DNA from: Ruegeria sp. THAF33 | Lineage (GTDB): Bacteria; Pseudomonadota; Alphaproteobacteria; Rhodobacterales; Rhodobacteraceae | DNA length: 64,000 bases | Reading direction: 5' to 3' | Assembly (NCBI RefSeq): GCF_009363615.1 | Contig: NZ_CP045384.1 | Span: 1,672,501 to 1,736,500, forward strand | Shown: in pieces, positions 56,524-64,000 of the stretch | Position numbering within the stretch: position 1 is the first letter of the stretch | Layout: each line of letters starts with the position of its first letter | Translations under genes and position numbers: made by a program | The notes under the pieces: model-generated | The model's input: only the letters and a program-made list of their open reading frames with translations | What the model was told of the DNA's origin: nothing | The model's database searches: none

Positions 56524-56632
56524 TGATCCACTCCATCATTTGTTCACTATATGTTCTTTCTGCCACAGACCCATGATTCGTACCAGACCCTTTGTCTTGC
56601 TTCGGCAGGATTCCCCGCATATACGCGCGCTC

Positions 56633-58237
56633 ATGCTTGATACCTCGAACCAACCCACCCTGCCGCCCGAGATCGCCCGACGCCGGACGTTCGCCATCAT
56701 CTCGCACCCGGATGCGGGCAAGACCACGCTGACGGAAAAGTTCCTGCTGTACGGGGGCGCGATCCAGATGGCCGGTCAGGTGCGCGCCAAAGGCGAGGCG
56801 CGGCGGACCCGGTCGGACTTCATGCAGATGGAAAAGGATCGCGGCATCTCAGTCTCGGCCTCGGCGATGTCGTTCGACTATGGGAACTTCCGGTTCAACC
56901 TGGTGGATACACCCGGCCACAGCGATTTCTCGGAAGACACCTATCGCACGCTGACGGCCGTGGACGCGGCCGTCATGGTGATCGACGGCGCGAAAGGTGT
57001 GGAAAGCCAGACGCAGAAACTGTTCGAGGTCTGCCGCCTGCGCGATCTGCCGATCCTGACCTTCTGCAACAAGATGGACCGCGAAAGCCGCGACACGTTC
57101 GAGATCATCGACGAAATTCAGGAAATGCTGGCCATCGACGTCACGCCCGCCGCCTGGCCCATCGGCGTGGGGCGCGACTTCATCGGCTGCTATGACATGC
57201 TGCGCGACCGGCTGGAACTGATGGACCGCGCCGACCGCAACAAGGTGGCGGAAAGCATCGAAATCAACGGGCTGGACGACCCCAAACTGGCCGAGCATGT
57301 GCCTGCCGAATTGCTGGACAAACTGCTGGAAGAGGTCGAGATGGCGCGCGAATTGCTGCCTGCGCTTGACCCGCAGGCGGTACTGGAAGGCCACATGACC
57401 CCGATCTGGTTCGGTTCGGCCATCAACTCGTTCGGCGTCAAGGAACTGATGGAAGGCATCGGCGCCTATGGTCCGCAGCCACAGATTCAATCCGCAGAAC
57501 CCCGCCAGATTTCCCCAGATGAAAAGAAAGTTGCAGGCTTTGTGTTCAAGGTTCAGGCCAACATGGACCCAAAGCATCGCGACCGGGTGGCTTTTGTCCG
57601 CATGGCCAGCGGTCACTTCAAGCGTGGCATGAAGCTAACCCATGTGCGGTCGAAAAAGCCGATGGCGATCTCGAACCCGGTGTTGTTCCTGGCCTCTGAC
57701 CGCGAGTTGGCGGAAGAGGCCTGGGCCGGTGACATCATCGGCATTCCCAACCACGGGCAGCTGCGCATTGGCGATACGCTGACCGAAGGCGAAGCGCTGC
57801 GGGTGACCGGCATCCCGTCGTTTGCGCCAGAACTGCTGCAAGGCGTCCGCGCGGGCGACCCGATGAAAGCCAAGCATCTGGAAAAAGCCCTGATGCAATT
57901 CGCCGAAGAAGGTGCGGCCAAGGTGTTCAAGCCTTCGATCGGCTCGGGCTTTATCGTGGGCGTCGTGGGTGCATTGCAGTTCGAAGTGCTCGCCAGCCGG
58001 ATCGAGATGGAATACGGCCTGCCGGTACGGTTCGAGGCCTCGCAGTTCACCTCGGCCCGCTGGGTCAGCGGTGACAAGACCGAAGTCGAGAAATTCGTGG
58101 CCGCCAACAAGCAGCACATCGCGCATGATCATGACGGCGACATCGTCTATCTGACCCGCCTGCAATGGGATATCGATCGGGTGGTCCGTGACTATCCCGC
58201 GCTGAACCTGACCGCGACAAAAGAGATGATGACCTGA
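56633..58237 (+). CDS. prfC: peptide chain release factor 3
   Basis: A 534-residue translational GTPase that recycles RF1/RF2 from the ribosome. G1 is AIISHPDAGKTTLTEKF (residues 21-37), G3 is LVDTPGHSDFSEDTYR and G4 is FCNKMDRESRD. The domain sequence RRTRSDFMQMEKDRGISVSASAMSF is specific for RF3. Length is close to E. coli RF3 (529). The ATG giving MLDTSNQPTLPPEIARRRTF is the family start. The frame remains open 61 codons upstream, but that is antisense to the SnoaL gene. Confidence 0.96.
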   Translation: MLDTSNQPTLPPEIARRRTFAIISHPDAGKTTLTEKFLLYGGAIQMAGQVRAKGEARRTRSDFMQMEKDRGISVSASAMSFDYGNFRFNLVDTPGHSDFSEDTYRTLTAVDAAVMVIDGAKGVESQTQKLFEVCRLRDLPILTFCNKMDRESRDTFEIIDEIQEMLAIDVTPAAWPIGVGRDFIGCYDMLRDRLELMDRADRNKVAESIEINGLDDPKLAEHVPAELLDKLLEEVEMARELLPALDPQAVLEGHMTPIWFGSAINSFGVKELMEGIGAYGPQPQIQSAEPRQISPDEKKVAGFVFKVQANMDPKHRDRVAFVRMASGHFKRGMKLTHVRSKKPMAISNPVLFLASDRELAEEAWAGDIIGIPNHGQLRIGDTLTEGEALRVTGIPSFAPELLQGVRAGDPMKAKHLEKALMQFAEEGAAKVFKPSIGSGFIVGVVGALQFEVLASRIEMEYGLPVRFEASQFTSARWVSGDKTEVEKFVAANKQHIAHDHDGDIVYLTRLQWDIDRVVRDYPALNLTATKEMMT

Positions 58238-58248
58238 GGCAACTGTCT

Positions 58249-58278
58249 GATTGCACAGGCAGGTTTGGCTGTGCAATC
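58249..58278. terminator. perfect 10-bp inverted repeat between prfC and the next gene
   Basis: GATTGCACAG and CTGTGCAATC are separated by ten bases. The structure starts 11 bases after the prfC stop and ends eight bases before the next ATG. It lacks a T run, so it may act on translation of the next gene rather than as a terminator. Confidence 0.4.
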
Positions 58279-58286
58279 CTGCGCGC

Positions 58287-59030
58287 ATGAGTGACGACGA
58301 ACTGACCTATCCCGGTGGCCTGCCCGACATGCTGGACAGCTATGAGAACCGGCGCAGCCCGTTTCAGTTCGGCACCCTGACCCTGCCCGAGCTTGACGTC
58401 GATCTGGATGATCTGGCCAAACGCATCGTGCCCGACACCGCCACCGAATTGCCACCCGGGCGCAGCACCACCTGGGATCGCAAACGCGTTCAGATCGCGC
58501 GGGAATTCGTCGGAAAGTCAGAGCTTGCCTTCCTGAACGCCCAGTTGATCTCGAATCTCAGAAAACGCTCCTTTCCGCGTCAGGCCCCTGCGCTGTTCTG
58601 CCGGTTGTGGGACGAACAATCCGACCATCTTCTGTCCGTCCTCGACCTGCGTTGGCTGGTGTCGTCTGTTCAGACCTTTGCGGATCACGGTCAGACGCCG
58701 ACACAGCGCGAGGTCGGACATGCCTTGCGCGTGTTCTTCAGCATGATGAAGCTGTATGAGTTCGAGCGGCTCTTCTCGGGGCTGGCCCCCGAAACGCCGT
58801 TTCAGTTCAAGGACAGGAACCACGTCCCGCTGCCCTATCAGATGAAAGGCTTTTCCTTTGAAAAAGGCGGGCTTGACGTCAATCTCATCGCTCCGATCTG
58901 GACCAGGGCGATGAATGATCCCACGATTGCGCCGCTGGTGGATCACCTGATGATCCAATTGAACAAGGACCCAGGTGGAATTTTTCGACGCCTGAAACGC
59001 ATGCGCGACGCCCGCGCACCGCGCAAATGA
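58287..59030 (+). CDS. unknown protein paired with a glycosyltransferase
   Basis: A 247-residue soluble protein with no signal or membrane segment. It is helical, Arg-rich and aromatic, with a distinctive WDEQSDHLLSVLDLRWLVSSVQTFADHG in the centre. I do not recognise the family. No good ribosome binding site precedes the ATG, because a hairpin ends eight bases before it. Its stop overlaps the glycosyltransferase start by four bases (ATGA), so the two products probably work on one pathway. Confidence 0.68.
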   Translation: MSDDELTYPGGLPDMLDSYENRRSPFQFGTLTLPELDVDLDDLAKRIVPDTATELPPGRSTTWDRKRVQIAREFVGKSELAFLNAQLISNLRKRSFPRQAPALFCRLWDEQSDHLLSVLDLRWLVSSVQTFADHGQTPTQREVGHALRVFFSMMKLYEFERLFSGLAPETPFQFKDRNHVPLPYQMKGFSFEKGGLDVNLIAPIWTRAMNDPTIAPLVDHLMIQLNKDPGGIFRRLKRMRDARAPRK

Positions 59031-59956
59031 CCACCTGGGGCATTGTTTCCATGGTCCGGGGGCCAACCGAAGACGTCCTTCGGTTCGTGGCCCATCACCT
59101 CGAACTGGGGGCGGATTTCATGTATATCTACATGGACGAACCCAACCGCCGCACGTTCAGGGCACTGAGAATGCATCCCAAGGTCCGGGTCCGTAACTGT
59201 GATGACACCTTTTGGGAAAAACGCGGACGCGCACGACCGGAAAAGCATCAGGTGCGCCAGTCGGTTCACGCCACTTTTGCCTATCGAAACACTCGGCTGG
59301 ATTGGTTGACACATATCGATGTGGATGAGTTTCTTTGGCCGGCGGCCTCCATTTCCGATGTTCTGCGCGATGTTCCAGACACGGTTCCCGCGGTGCGTGT
59401 CCGCCCGTTGGAGGCCTTGGCCGGGGGCGATGATCTGTACAAAGCTCATATCCCGCATGGCCCGAACCGCGAAGCGCTAGTCGAGACCATTTACCCGAAT
59501 TACGGCGCCTTCGTCATGGGCGGTTTCCTGAGCCACGTGCAGGGAAAGCTGTTCGTGCGCACCGGCTTGAAGAACCTGAGCATCCGCATCCACAACTTGT
59601 TTCAGAACAAGGTGCTGCTGCCCTGCAAATACGAGCTTCCGCAGATCGATCTGTGCCATCGTCATGCCCCGGACTGGGACCACTGGATAGCGCACTACCA
59701 GTTCCGCATGGATCGTGGCTCGTATCAGGCCGGCATGGCTCCGAATGTTCCGCGCGAACAGGGGGGGCTGAGCAAGAACGAACTGCTCAATTGGATCGAG
59801 GCCGAACAGGGCATGGTCGGGCTGCGCGCGTTCTACAATGAAATGAGCGGCGCGGACGCAGAGGTGCGCGCCAACCTGGAACGCCACGGCCTGCTGCGCC
59901 ACCGCCCTTTGAACCTGGACGAAAAACTACAGAAACACTTCCCCGGAAGTTGCTGA
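59027..59956 (+). CDS. glycosyltransferase family 2-like protein (GT92/DUF23-type)
   Basis: A 309-residue GT-A-fold protein. The N-terminal IVSMVRGPTEDVLRFVAHHLELGADFMYIYMDEP is the usual opening of this group. The DxD nucleotide-sugar/metal motif is in THIDVDEFLWP near residue 98, and the later histidine-rich QIDLCHRHAPDWDHW is typical. It likely transfers a sugar onto a surface polysaccharide or lipid, but donor and acceptor are unknown. Coupled to the preceding gene. A nine-of-ten-base inverted repeat follows at 59966-60005. Confidence 0.8.
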   Translation: MTTWGIVSMVRGPTEDVLRFVAHHLELGADFMYIYMDEPNRRTFRALRMHPKVRVRNCDDTFWEKRGRARPEKHQVRQSVHATFAYRNTRLDWLTHIDVDEFLWPAASISDVLRDVPDTVPAVRVRPLEALAGGDDLYKAHIPHGPNREALVETIYPNYGAFVMGGFLSHVQGKLFVRTGLKNLSIRIHNLFQNKVLLPCKYELPQIDLCHRHAPDWDHWIAHYQFRMDRGSYQAGMAPNVPREQGGLSKNELLNWIEAEQGMVGLRAFYNEMSGADAEVRANLERHGLLRHRPLNLDEKLQKHFPGSC

Positions 59957-59965
59957 ATTGTTGCT

Positions 59966-60005
59966 GAAATTCACCGCAGGCAACAGGCAGGGGCAGGTGA
60001 AATTC
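59966..60005 (+). terminator. inverted repeat after the glycosyltransferase gene
   Basis: The arms GAAATTCACC and GGTGAAATTC pair at nine of ten positions across a 20-base loop, followed by TCTTCATTTG. It is placed nine bases after the stop and may end the transcript. Confidence 0.4.
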
Positions 60006-60119
60006 TCTTCATTTGACCCCGATCAACGTTTTTGTTATGTCCGCGTACAAGCCGAAATGTCGCATTACGCGCATGGCCATCCGGGCCCGGCACATCTTTG
60101 ACGCGCGGGCCAGGTCAAG

Positions 60120-60138
60120 TGTCCGCAAAAACCGGACA
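60120..60138 (+). promoter_or_regulatory. hairpin masking the start of the RNA helicase gene
   Basis: TGTCCG and CGGACA pair around CAAAAAC, ending three bases before the ATG and covering the only weak ribosome binding candidate (CGGA). Upstream, 60081-60110 contains a palindrome CCGGGCCCGG and further complementary GC blocks, so the leader is structured. A cold-responsive leader is possible by analogy with other DEAD-box helicases. Confidence 0.4.
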
Positions 60139-60141
60139 TAC

Positions 60142-61488
60142 ATGACAAAATTCAACGAACTGAACCTGAACCCGAAGGTCCTCAAAGCCATTGAAGAGGC
60201 CGGATACGAATCCCCCACTCCGATCCAGGAAGGCGCGATTCCGCCCGCTCTGGAAGGCCGTGATGTCTTGGGGATTGCCCAGACCGGCACTGGCAAGACC
60301 GCCAGCTTCACACTGCCGATGATCACCCTGCTGGCCCGTGGCCGCGCCCGCGCGCGCATGCCGCGCTCGCTGGTGCTGTGTCCGACGCGGGAACTGGCCG
60401 CCCAGGTGGCCGAGAATTTCGACACCTATACCAAACACCTGAAACTGACCAAGGCGTTGTTGATCGGCGGTGTCAGCTTCAAAGAACAAGAGGCCCTGAT
60501 CGATCGCGGCGTCGACGTTCTGATCGCCACTCCGGGCCGCCTGCTGGACCATTTCGAACGTGGCAAGCTGCTGCTGACCGGTGTTCAGATCATGGTGGTG
60601 GACGAAGCCGACCGGATGCTGGATATGGGCTTTATACCTGATATCGAACGCATCTTCTCGCTGACGCCGTTCACGCGGCAGACATTGTTCTTCTCGGCGA
60701 CCATGGCTTCCGAGATCGAGCGCATCACGGATACTTTCCTGTCCGCCCCTGCCCGGGTTGAAGTCGCCCGGCAAGCGACCGCATCCGAGACGATCGAACA
60801 GGGCGTTGTCATGTTCAAAGGCGGCCGTCGGGACCGTGAAGCAAGCCAGAAACGCAACGTGCTGCGCGCCTTGATCGACGCAGAGGGCGAAAAGTGCACC
60901 AACGCAATCATCTTCTGCAACCGCAAGACAGATGTCGATATCTGCGCGAAATCACTGAAGAAATACGGCTATGACGCTGCCGCGATCCATGGCGATCTGG
61001 ACCAATCGCAACGGATGAAGACGCTGGACGGGTTCCGCGACGGATCATTGCGTCTGCTGGTTGCATCCGACGTCGCTGCGCGCGGTCTGGATGTTCCAGC
61101 CGTCAGCCACGTGTTCAATTTCGACGTCCCCGGCCACCCCGAGGATTACGTGCACCGTATCGGTCGCACCGGTCGCGCCGGGCGCGAAGGCAAGGCCATC
61201 ACGATCTGCTCGGTCCGCGATGAAAAAGCCCTGGCTGCGATCGAAAAACTGATCCAGAAGGACATCCCGCGCATCGACAATCCGGTCAAGGAAGAGCCCA
61301 AGCCTGAAAAGCCGAAGCCCGAGAAAAAAGCCCGGGACTCCGAAGCCAAGAAAGACACCCGGAAAGAGCGAGAGCCCAAAGGGCGTGGCCGCGGGCGCAA
61401 GGAAGACAATGGCCGGGCCGTGGTGGGTATGGGCGATCACCTGCCCAGCTTCATTGCCCTGAGCTTTGACGAGCGTCGTGCCGGCTAA
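60142..61488 (+). CDS. DEAD-box ATP-dependent RNA helicase (RhlE-like)
   Basis: A 448-residue SF2 helicase: Q motif YESPTPIQ, motif I AQTGTGKT (46-53), Ia PTRELAAQV, II VDEADRMLDMGF, III FSATM, V ASDVAARGLDVPAV and VI HRIGRTGRAGREG. A Lys/Glu/Arg-rich tail of about 60 residues (KPEKPKPEKKARD, GRGRGRKE) follows, which usually binds RNA nonspecifically. The ATG gives the family start. Translation from the open frame further upstream is not supported. The stop overlaps the convergent DMT permease stop. Confidence 0.93.
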   Translation: MTKFNELNLNPKVLKAIEEAGYESPTPIQEGAIPPALEGRDVLGIAQTGTGKTASFTLPMITLLARGRARARMPRSLVLCPTRELAAQVAENFDTYTKHLKLTKALLIGGVSFKEQEALIDRGVDVLIATPGRLLDHFERGKLLLTGVQIMVVDEADRMLDMGFIPDIERIFSLTPFTRQTLFFSATMASEIERITDTFLSAPARVEVARQATASETIEQGVVMFKGGRRDREASQKRNVLRALIDAEGEKCTNAIIFCNRKTDVDICAKSLKKYGYDAAAIHGDLDQSQRMKTLDGFRDGSLRLLVASDVAARGLDVPAVSHVFNFDVPGHPEDYVHRIGRTGRAGREGKAITICSVRDEKALAAIEKLIQKDIPRIDNPVKEEPKPEKPKPEKKARDSEAKKDTRKEREPKGRGRGRKEDNGRAVVGMGDHLPSFIALSFDERRAG

Positions 61489-62387
61489 ATCGCCAGCACC
61501 AAGGCCAGTATCGAGACACCCAACAGCAACATCCCGGCGATTTCTCGCCGGGTGATCGTCTCGCGGAAAAACAGGATCGAGGCCATCAGGCTGAAGATCA
61601 GCTCTACCTGCCCCAGCGCTTTGACATAGGCTGCGTTTTGCAGGGTGAAGGCCCAGAACCAACAAAACGAACCGCCCAGACTGGTCAGTCCGACAAACAC
61701 ACCGGTGGATCGGGTCTGCCACACCGCGCGCAGTTCGGCCCGGTCGCGCCACAACAGCCACAGGCCCATGCTGACAAACTGAAACGTCACGACGGCGGCC
61801 AGGGTGATCAGTGCGCGGAACCAGGCGTCGGCATCACCCAATTGCAACGATGCCCCGCGATAGCTGACGGCGGAGAACGCAAACAAAACCCCTGATCCAA
61901 GCCCCAATTGGGACGCGCGGTTGGTCAGATGCCGCCACCAGGCGCCGCCTCCTCCGGGGGTTTTCGACAGCAAAAGCACCGCCATCAACCCCAACAGGAT
62001 CGCAACCAGCGCGCCGCTGGAAACGCTGTCGCCCAAAACCAGAAAGCCGACGATCGCGGTCTGAATGACTTCGGTTTTCTTGAAGGTGATTCCAACCGCA
62101 AAGTTTCGTTGTTTGAACAACGCCACAACACAGATCGTCGCCAGGATTTGCGCCGTACCTCCGATGACGGCGTACAGCCAGAACACTCCACCAATCGGAG
62201 GCAAGCTGGCGCCCGTCGTCAGCATCGCCACAAACAGCCCGGCAACGGCCAGCGGCATGGAATACGCAAATCGCGCAAAGGTCGCGCCGGCGGCGGACAG
62301 TTTCACGCTGCTCAAGGATTTTTGCAGCATGAACCGCACGGTCTGAAAACTGGCGGCGGCGATGGTGACAGGGATCCAGAGACTCAT
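61485..62387 (-). CDS. EamA/DMT-family membrane permease
   Basis: A 300-residue protein with about ten hydrophobic helices in two EamA repeats (SLWIPVTIAAASFQTVRFML for repeat one, GLGSGVLFAFSAVSYRGASL for repeat two). It ends in the usual VELIFSLMASILFFRETITRREIAGMLLLGVSIL. Drug/metabolite exporters of this type move amino acids, nucleosides or drugs; the substrate is unknown. Its TAG overlaps the helicase TAA. Confidence 0.87.
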   Translation of the reverse strand: MSLWIPVTIAAASFQTVRFMLQKSLSSVKLSAAGATFARFAYSMPLAVAGLFVAMLTTGASLPPIGGVFWLYAVIGGTAQILATICVVALFKQRNFAVGITFKKTEVIQTAIVGFLVLGDSVSSGALVAILLGLMAVLLLSKTPGGGGAWWRHLTNRASQLGLGSGVLFAFSAVSYRGASLQLGDADAWFRALITLAAVVTFQFVSMGLWLLWRDRAELRAVWQTRSTGVFVGLTSLGGSFCWFWAFTLQNAAYVKALGQVELIFSLMASILFFRETITRREIAGMLLLGVSILALVLAI

Positions 62388-62408
62388 GTCACCCGTTGTG
62401 TCGCCAAA

Positions 62409-63311
62409 TCAGTGCTTTGGCCAGAGCGGATGCGGAACCGGGTCCTTGGCGCGTAGCAGATACTGCCGGAAAATCTGTGCATAGGAGCGGTAAACATACG
62501 CCTCGTTGCAGGCCAGATACCTGTCTTTGCCATCCCGATACAAAGACGGTAGCCGATACCATGGTGCGGCGGGATTCATGTGATGAACAACATGCAGGTT
62601 GTTGTTCAGAAACAGAAACGCCAACGGCCCGCTGTCTTCGATAATCACGGTCCGCGCGCGAGACTTCTCGTGCGCGCGGTGTTCCAGAAACGTGCGGATC
62701 TTCAGCAATGCCAGCCCGATATAGGCCGAAATCAGATAGGTCCAGATCGGCATGGCCGATTGTGCAACGATCCACAGCACCGCAACCGCGCCGGGGATAT
62801 GCAATGCCCAGGCCAGCAGGATCGCCCTGTCGCCGCGCCGCAGCCCCCGCCATTCGTCGCGCAGAAACAGCACCTGCCCAATGGCCGGGCCCAGAACCAT
62901 CCGCCCCAGAAGCGTGTTGTTCAGGGCCAGCACAGCCTGCACGCCGCGCGGCAGGTCCGCCCAAACCTTGGGATCCAGATAGTTGGATTCGGGGTCGTCA
63001 TACGGATCGGTCAAAGTGGCATCCTGATGATGCGCCAAATGCAGATCGCGAAAACGGTTATACGGAATGGCCAGGGTCAGCGGCAGCGCCATCAGCGCCT
63101 CATTCAGCCATTTGGCTCGGAACGGGTGCCCGTGCAGGACTTCGTGCGTCAAAGACGAATGCAGGGCCGCAACAAAGCCCAAAGCCAGCACCGCCAACCA
63201 CAGCGAAATATCCGCCAGCCAGAACAGCCCGACCAGCCATGCGGCATAGCAGCCGACGATCAGGGCAAATGTACCCCATTCGGGCGACTTGGGTGTCGAG
63301 GGCTCAGCCAT
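62409..63311 (-). CDS. fatty acid desaturase-type di-iron membrane protein
   Basis: A 300-residue membrane enzyme with the three histidine boxes HEVLHGH (near residue 56), HLAHH (near 92) and HVVHH (near 240), which bind the non-haem di-iron centre. It could desaturate or hydroxylate a fatty acyl chain or a carotenoid; the substrate cannot be told. GGGGG precedes the ATG used. The frame also opens 14 codons earlier. It overlaps the DUF2061 gene by eight bases, so the two are co-translated. Confidence 0.88.
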   Translation of the reverse strand: MAEPSTPKSPEWGTFALIVGCYAAWLVGLFWLADISLWLAVLALGFVAALHSSLTHEVLHGHPFRAKWLNEALMALPLTLAIPYNRFRDLHLAHHQDATLTDPYDDPESNYLDPKVWADLPRGVQAVLALNNTLLGRMVLGPAIGQVLFLRDEWRGLRRGDRAILLAWALHIPGAVAVLWIVAQSAMPIWTYLISAYIGLALLKIRTFLEHRAHEKSRARTVIIEDSGPLAFLFLNNNLHVVHHMNPAAPWYRLPSLYRDGKDRYLACNEAYVYRSYAQIFRQYLLRAKDPVPHPLWPKH

Positions 63312-63507
63312 TGCGCCCCCACGAAACTCCGGCCCAAATTCTTTCATATACAATGTAAAGCGCCAGGCCGATGGCGGTATTCACCAGCGCCAATGCCCCG
63401 CCGACGGCGGCCGAGCCTGTGGCGATCAGGCCCACCAGCGTCATGGTGGCCAGCCCCATGACATTCCATACGATTGCTTTCACGACAGATCTTCGCCGCG
63501 TTTCCAT
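63304..63507 (-). CDS. DUF2061 small membrane protein
   Basis: A 67-residue protein with two hydrophobic helices: VKAIVWNVMGLATMTLVGLI and VGGALALVNTAIGLALYIVYERIW. The pattern, including RRRSVVKAIVWN and YERIWAG, is that of DUF2061. GGGG precedes the ATG used, and a second ATG four codons earlier is possible. Function unknown. The tight overlap with the desaturase suggests a functional link. Confidence 0.8.
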   Translation of the reverse strand: METRRRSVVKAIVWNVMGLATMTLVGLIATGSAAVGGALALVNTAIGLALYIVYERIWAGVSWGRNG

Positions 63508-63615
63508 TCCGAACCCCATTCTTTTTGCTTTTACAAAGGGGGTACCGTTCAGTGCACGCGCTGAAAATTCTGAATATGATTAACAAAATTCATCAATTGT
63601 GATACTTTTCACCTA

Positions 63616-64000
63616 ATGCAGGAAAATATCGACAAACGCGACCGCGCCGCTCAATTCCGCCAACGCCTTGCCCGCGCGATGGAGGACCGTCACGTCAGCC
63701 AAAGCGCGCTTGCGCGCCATATCGGCGTGGACCGATCAACCGTATCTCAGTTGTTGACCGATCATGGCGCGCGTCTTCCCAATGCGCATGTTGTGGGTGG
63801 CTGCGCCGCGGCACTGGGCGTTTCGGCCGACTGGTTGCTGGGCCTGTCCGACAGGCCGGAAAGCGCGGCAGAGATTTTGGCCAGTTCCTTGTCCATTACC
63901 GAAGCGCCCCGCGCCCTGGTCGATGAGCGGATTTTCGACTGGCACAAAGAAGCCGCCGGGTACAAGATCCGCTATGTTCCGGCCGCCCTGCCTGACATGC
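63616..64000 (+). CDS. XRE-family helix-turn-helix regulator (cut by the window end)
   Basis: The first 128 residues of a regulator. The HTH (AMEDRHVSQSALARHIGVDRSTVSQLL) spans residues about 21-47 and is followed by CAAALGVSADWLLGLSDRPE, typical of XRE/Cro-type proteins. The remainder runs past the window with no stop, so it probably has a C-terminal ligand or effector domain that cannot be seen. The ATG follows an A+T-rich stretch. It diverges from the DUF2061 gene. Confidence 0.8.
   Translation, partial: MQENIDKRDRAAQFRQRLARAMEDRHVSQSALARHIGVDRSTVSQLLTDHGARLPNAHVVGGCAAALGVSADWLLGLSDRPESAAEILASSLSITEAPRALVDERIFDWHKEAAGYKIRYVPAALPDM

Noticed and set aside
1..64000. tRNA, rRNA, CRISPR array, insertion sequence, integrase or prophage genes
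   Set aside because: Looked for by cloverleaf-like ends, regular repeats, transposase motifs and phage structural proteins; none was seen by eye. A covariance or profile search would be decisive.

Overview
The window looks like a contiguous piece of chromosome from an alphaproteobacterium of the Rhodobacteraceae (Roseobacter/Ruegeria type). This is inferred from the high G+C, the dusB-ntrBC-ntrYX-trkAH-hfq-hflX order, the fused IspDF, an Mg-type HemB, surE-pcm-nlpD, tatABC, and radA-cvpA-purF. About 60 protein genes cover almost all of it. I saw no rRNA, tRNA, CRISPR array, insertion sequence, integrase or prophage. It is core genome with small accessory pockets.

Layout. 1-5.2 kb: acyl-CoA ligase, DsbA-like protein, Bcr/CflA efflux pump and a large TPR protein, all on +. 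5.2-9.3 kb (-): mfd and a membrane protein. 9.4-14.6 kb: hemB, a SYLF-domain protein, a penicillin-acylase family hydrolase and two small alpha/beta proteins. 14.6-27.1 kb (-): the nitrogen and stress block hflX, hfq, trkH, trkA, ntrX, ntrY, ntrC, ntrB, dusB, with one lipoprotein gene on +. 27.2-34.4 kb (+): ispDF, pgpA, cinA, amt, pyrE, dnaB and a Hint-domain protein. 35-45 kb: alr-mlaE-mlaF, a thioesterase, pqiA-like, a coiled-coil membrane protein, radA, cvpA, a tiny DnaJ-type zinc protein, purF, a small unknown gene and an SDR. 45-53 kb: AAA protein, tatCBA, a WYL regulator with its probable target, nlpD-like, pcm, surE and an orphan ABC ATPase. 53-64 kb: arsM, a SnoaL-SDR-HEAT operon, prfC, an unknown gene plus glycosyltransferase, a DEAD-box helicase, a DMT permease, a desaturase with a DUF2061 protein, and the start of an XRE regulator cut by the window end.

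How it works together. dusB-ntrB-ntrC-ntrY-ntrX is a tightly coupled nitrogen/redox two-component cluster. Both response regulators lack the GAFTGA loop needed to engage sigma-54, so they probably work with the housekeeping polymerase. Potassium uptake (TrkAH) and RNA regulation (Hfq, HflX) lie directly downstream. SurE-Pcm-NlpD, TatABC and the Mla/PqiA-like proteins concern envelope and stress maintenance.

The most unusual non-coding signal is a composite element found four times. It is a variable GC-rich hairpin, then a near-invariant block of about 35 bases with a small second hairpin, a T-rich stretch and a fixed AGATGAAG tail. Each copy sits just after a stop codon in the orientation of that gene. 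Other points worth following up are a perfect 12-bp inverted repeat in front of the gene next to the WYL regulator, an eight-cysteine 72-residue zinc protein, a possible 47-residue membrane ORF abutting purF, and strong hairpins placed directly in front of several start codons with poor ribosome binding sites. No wholly new multi-gene system is evident.
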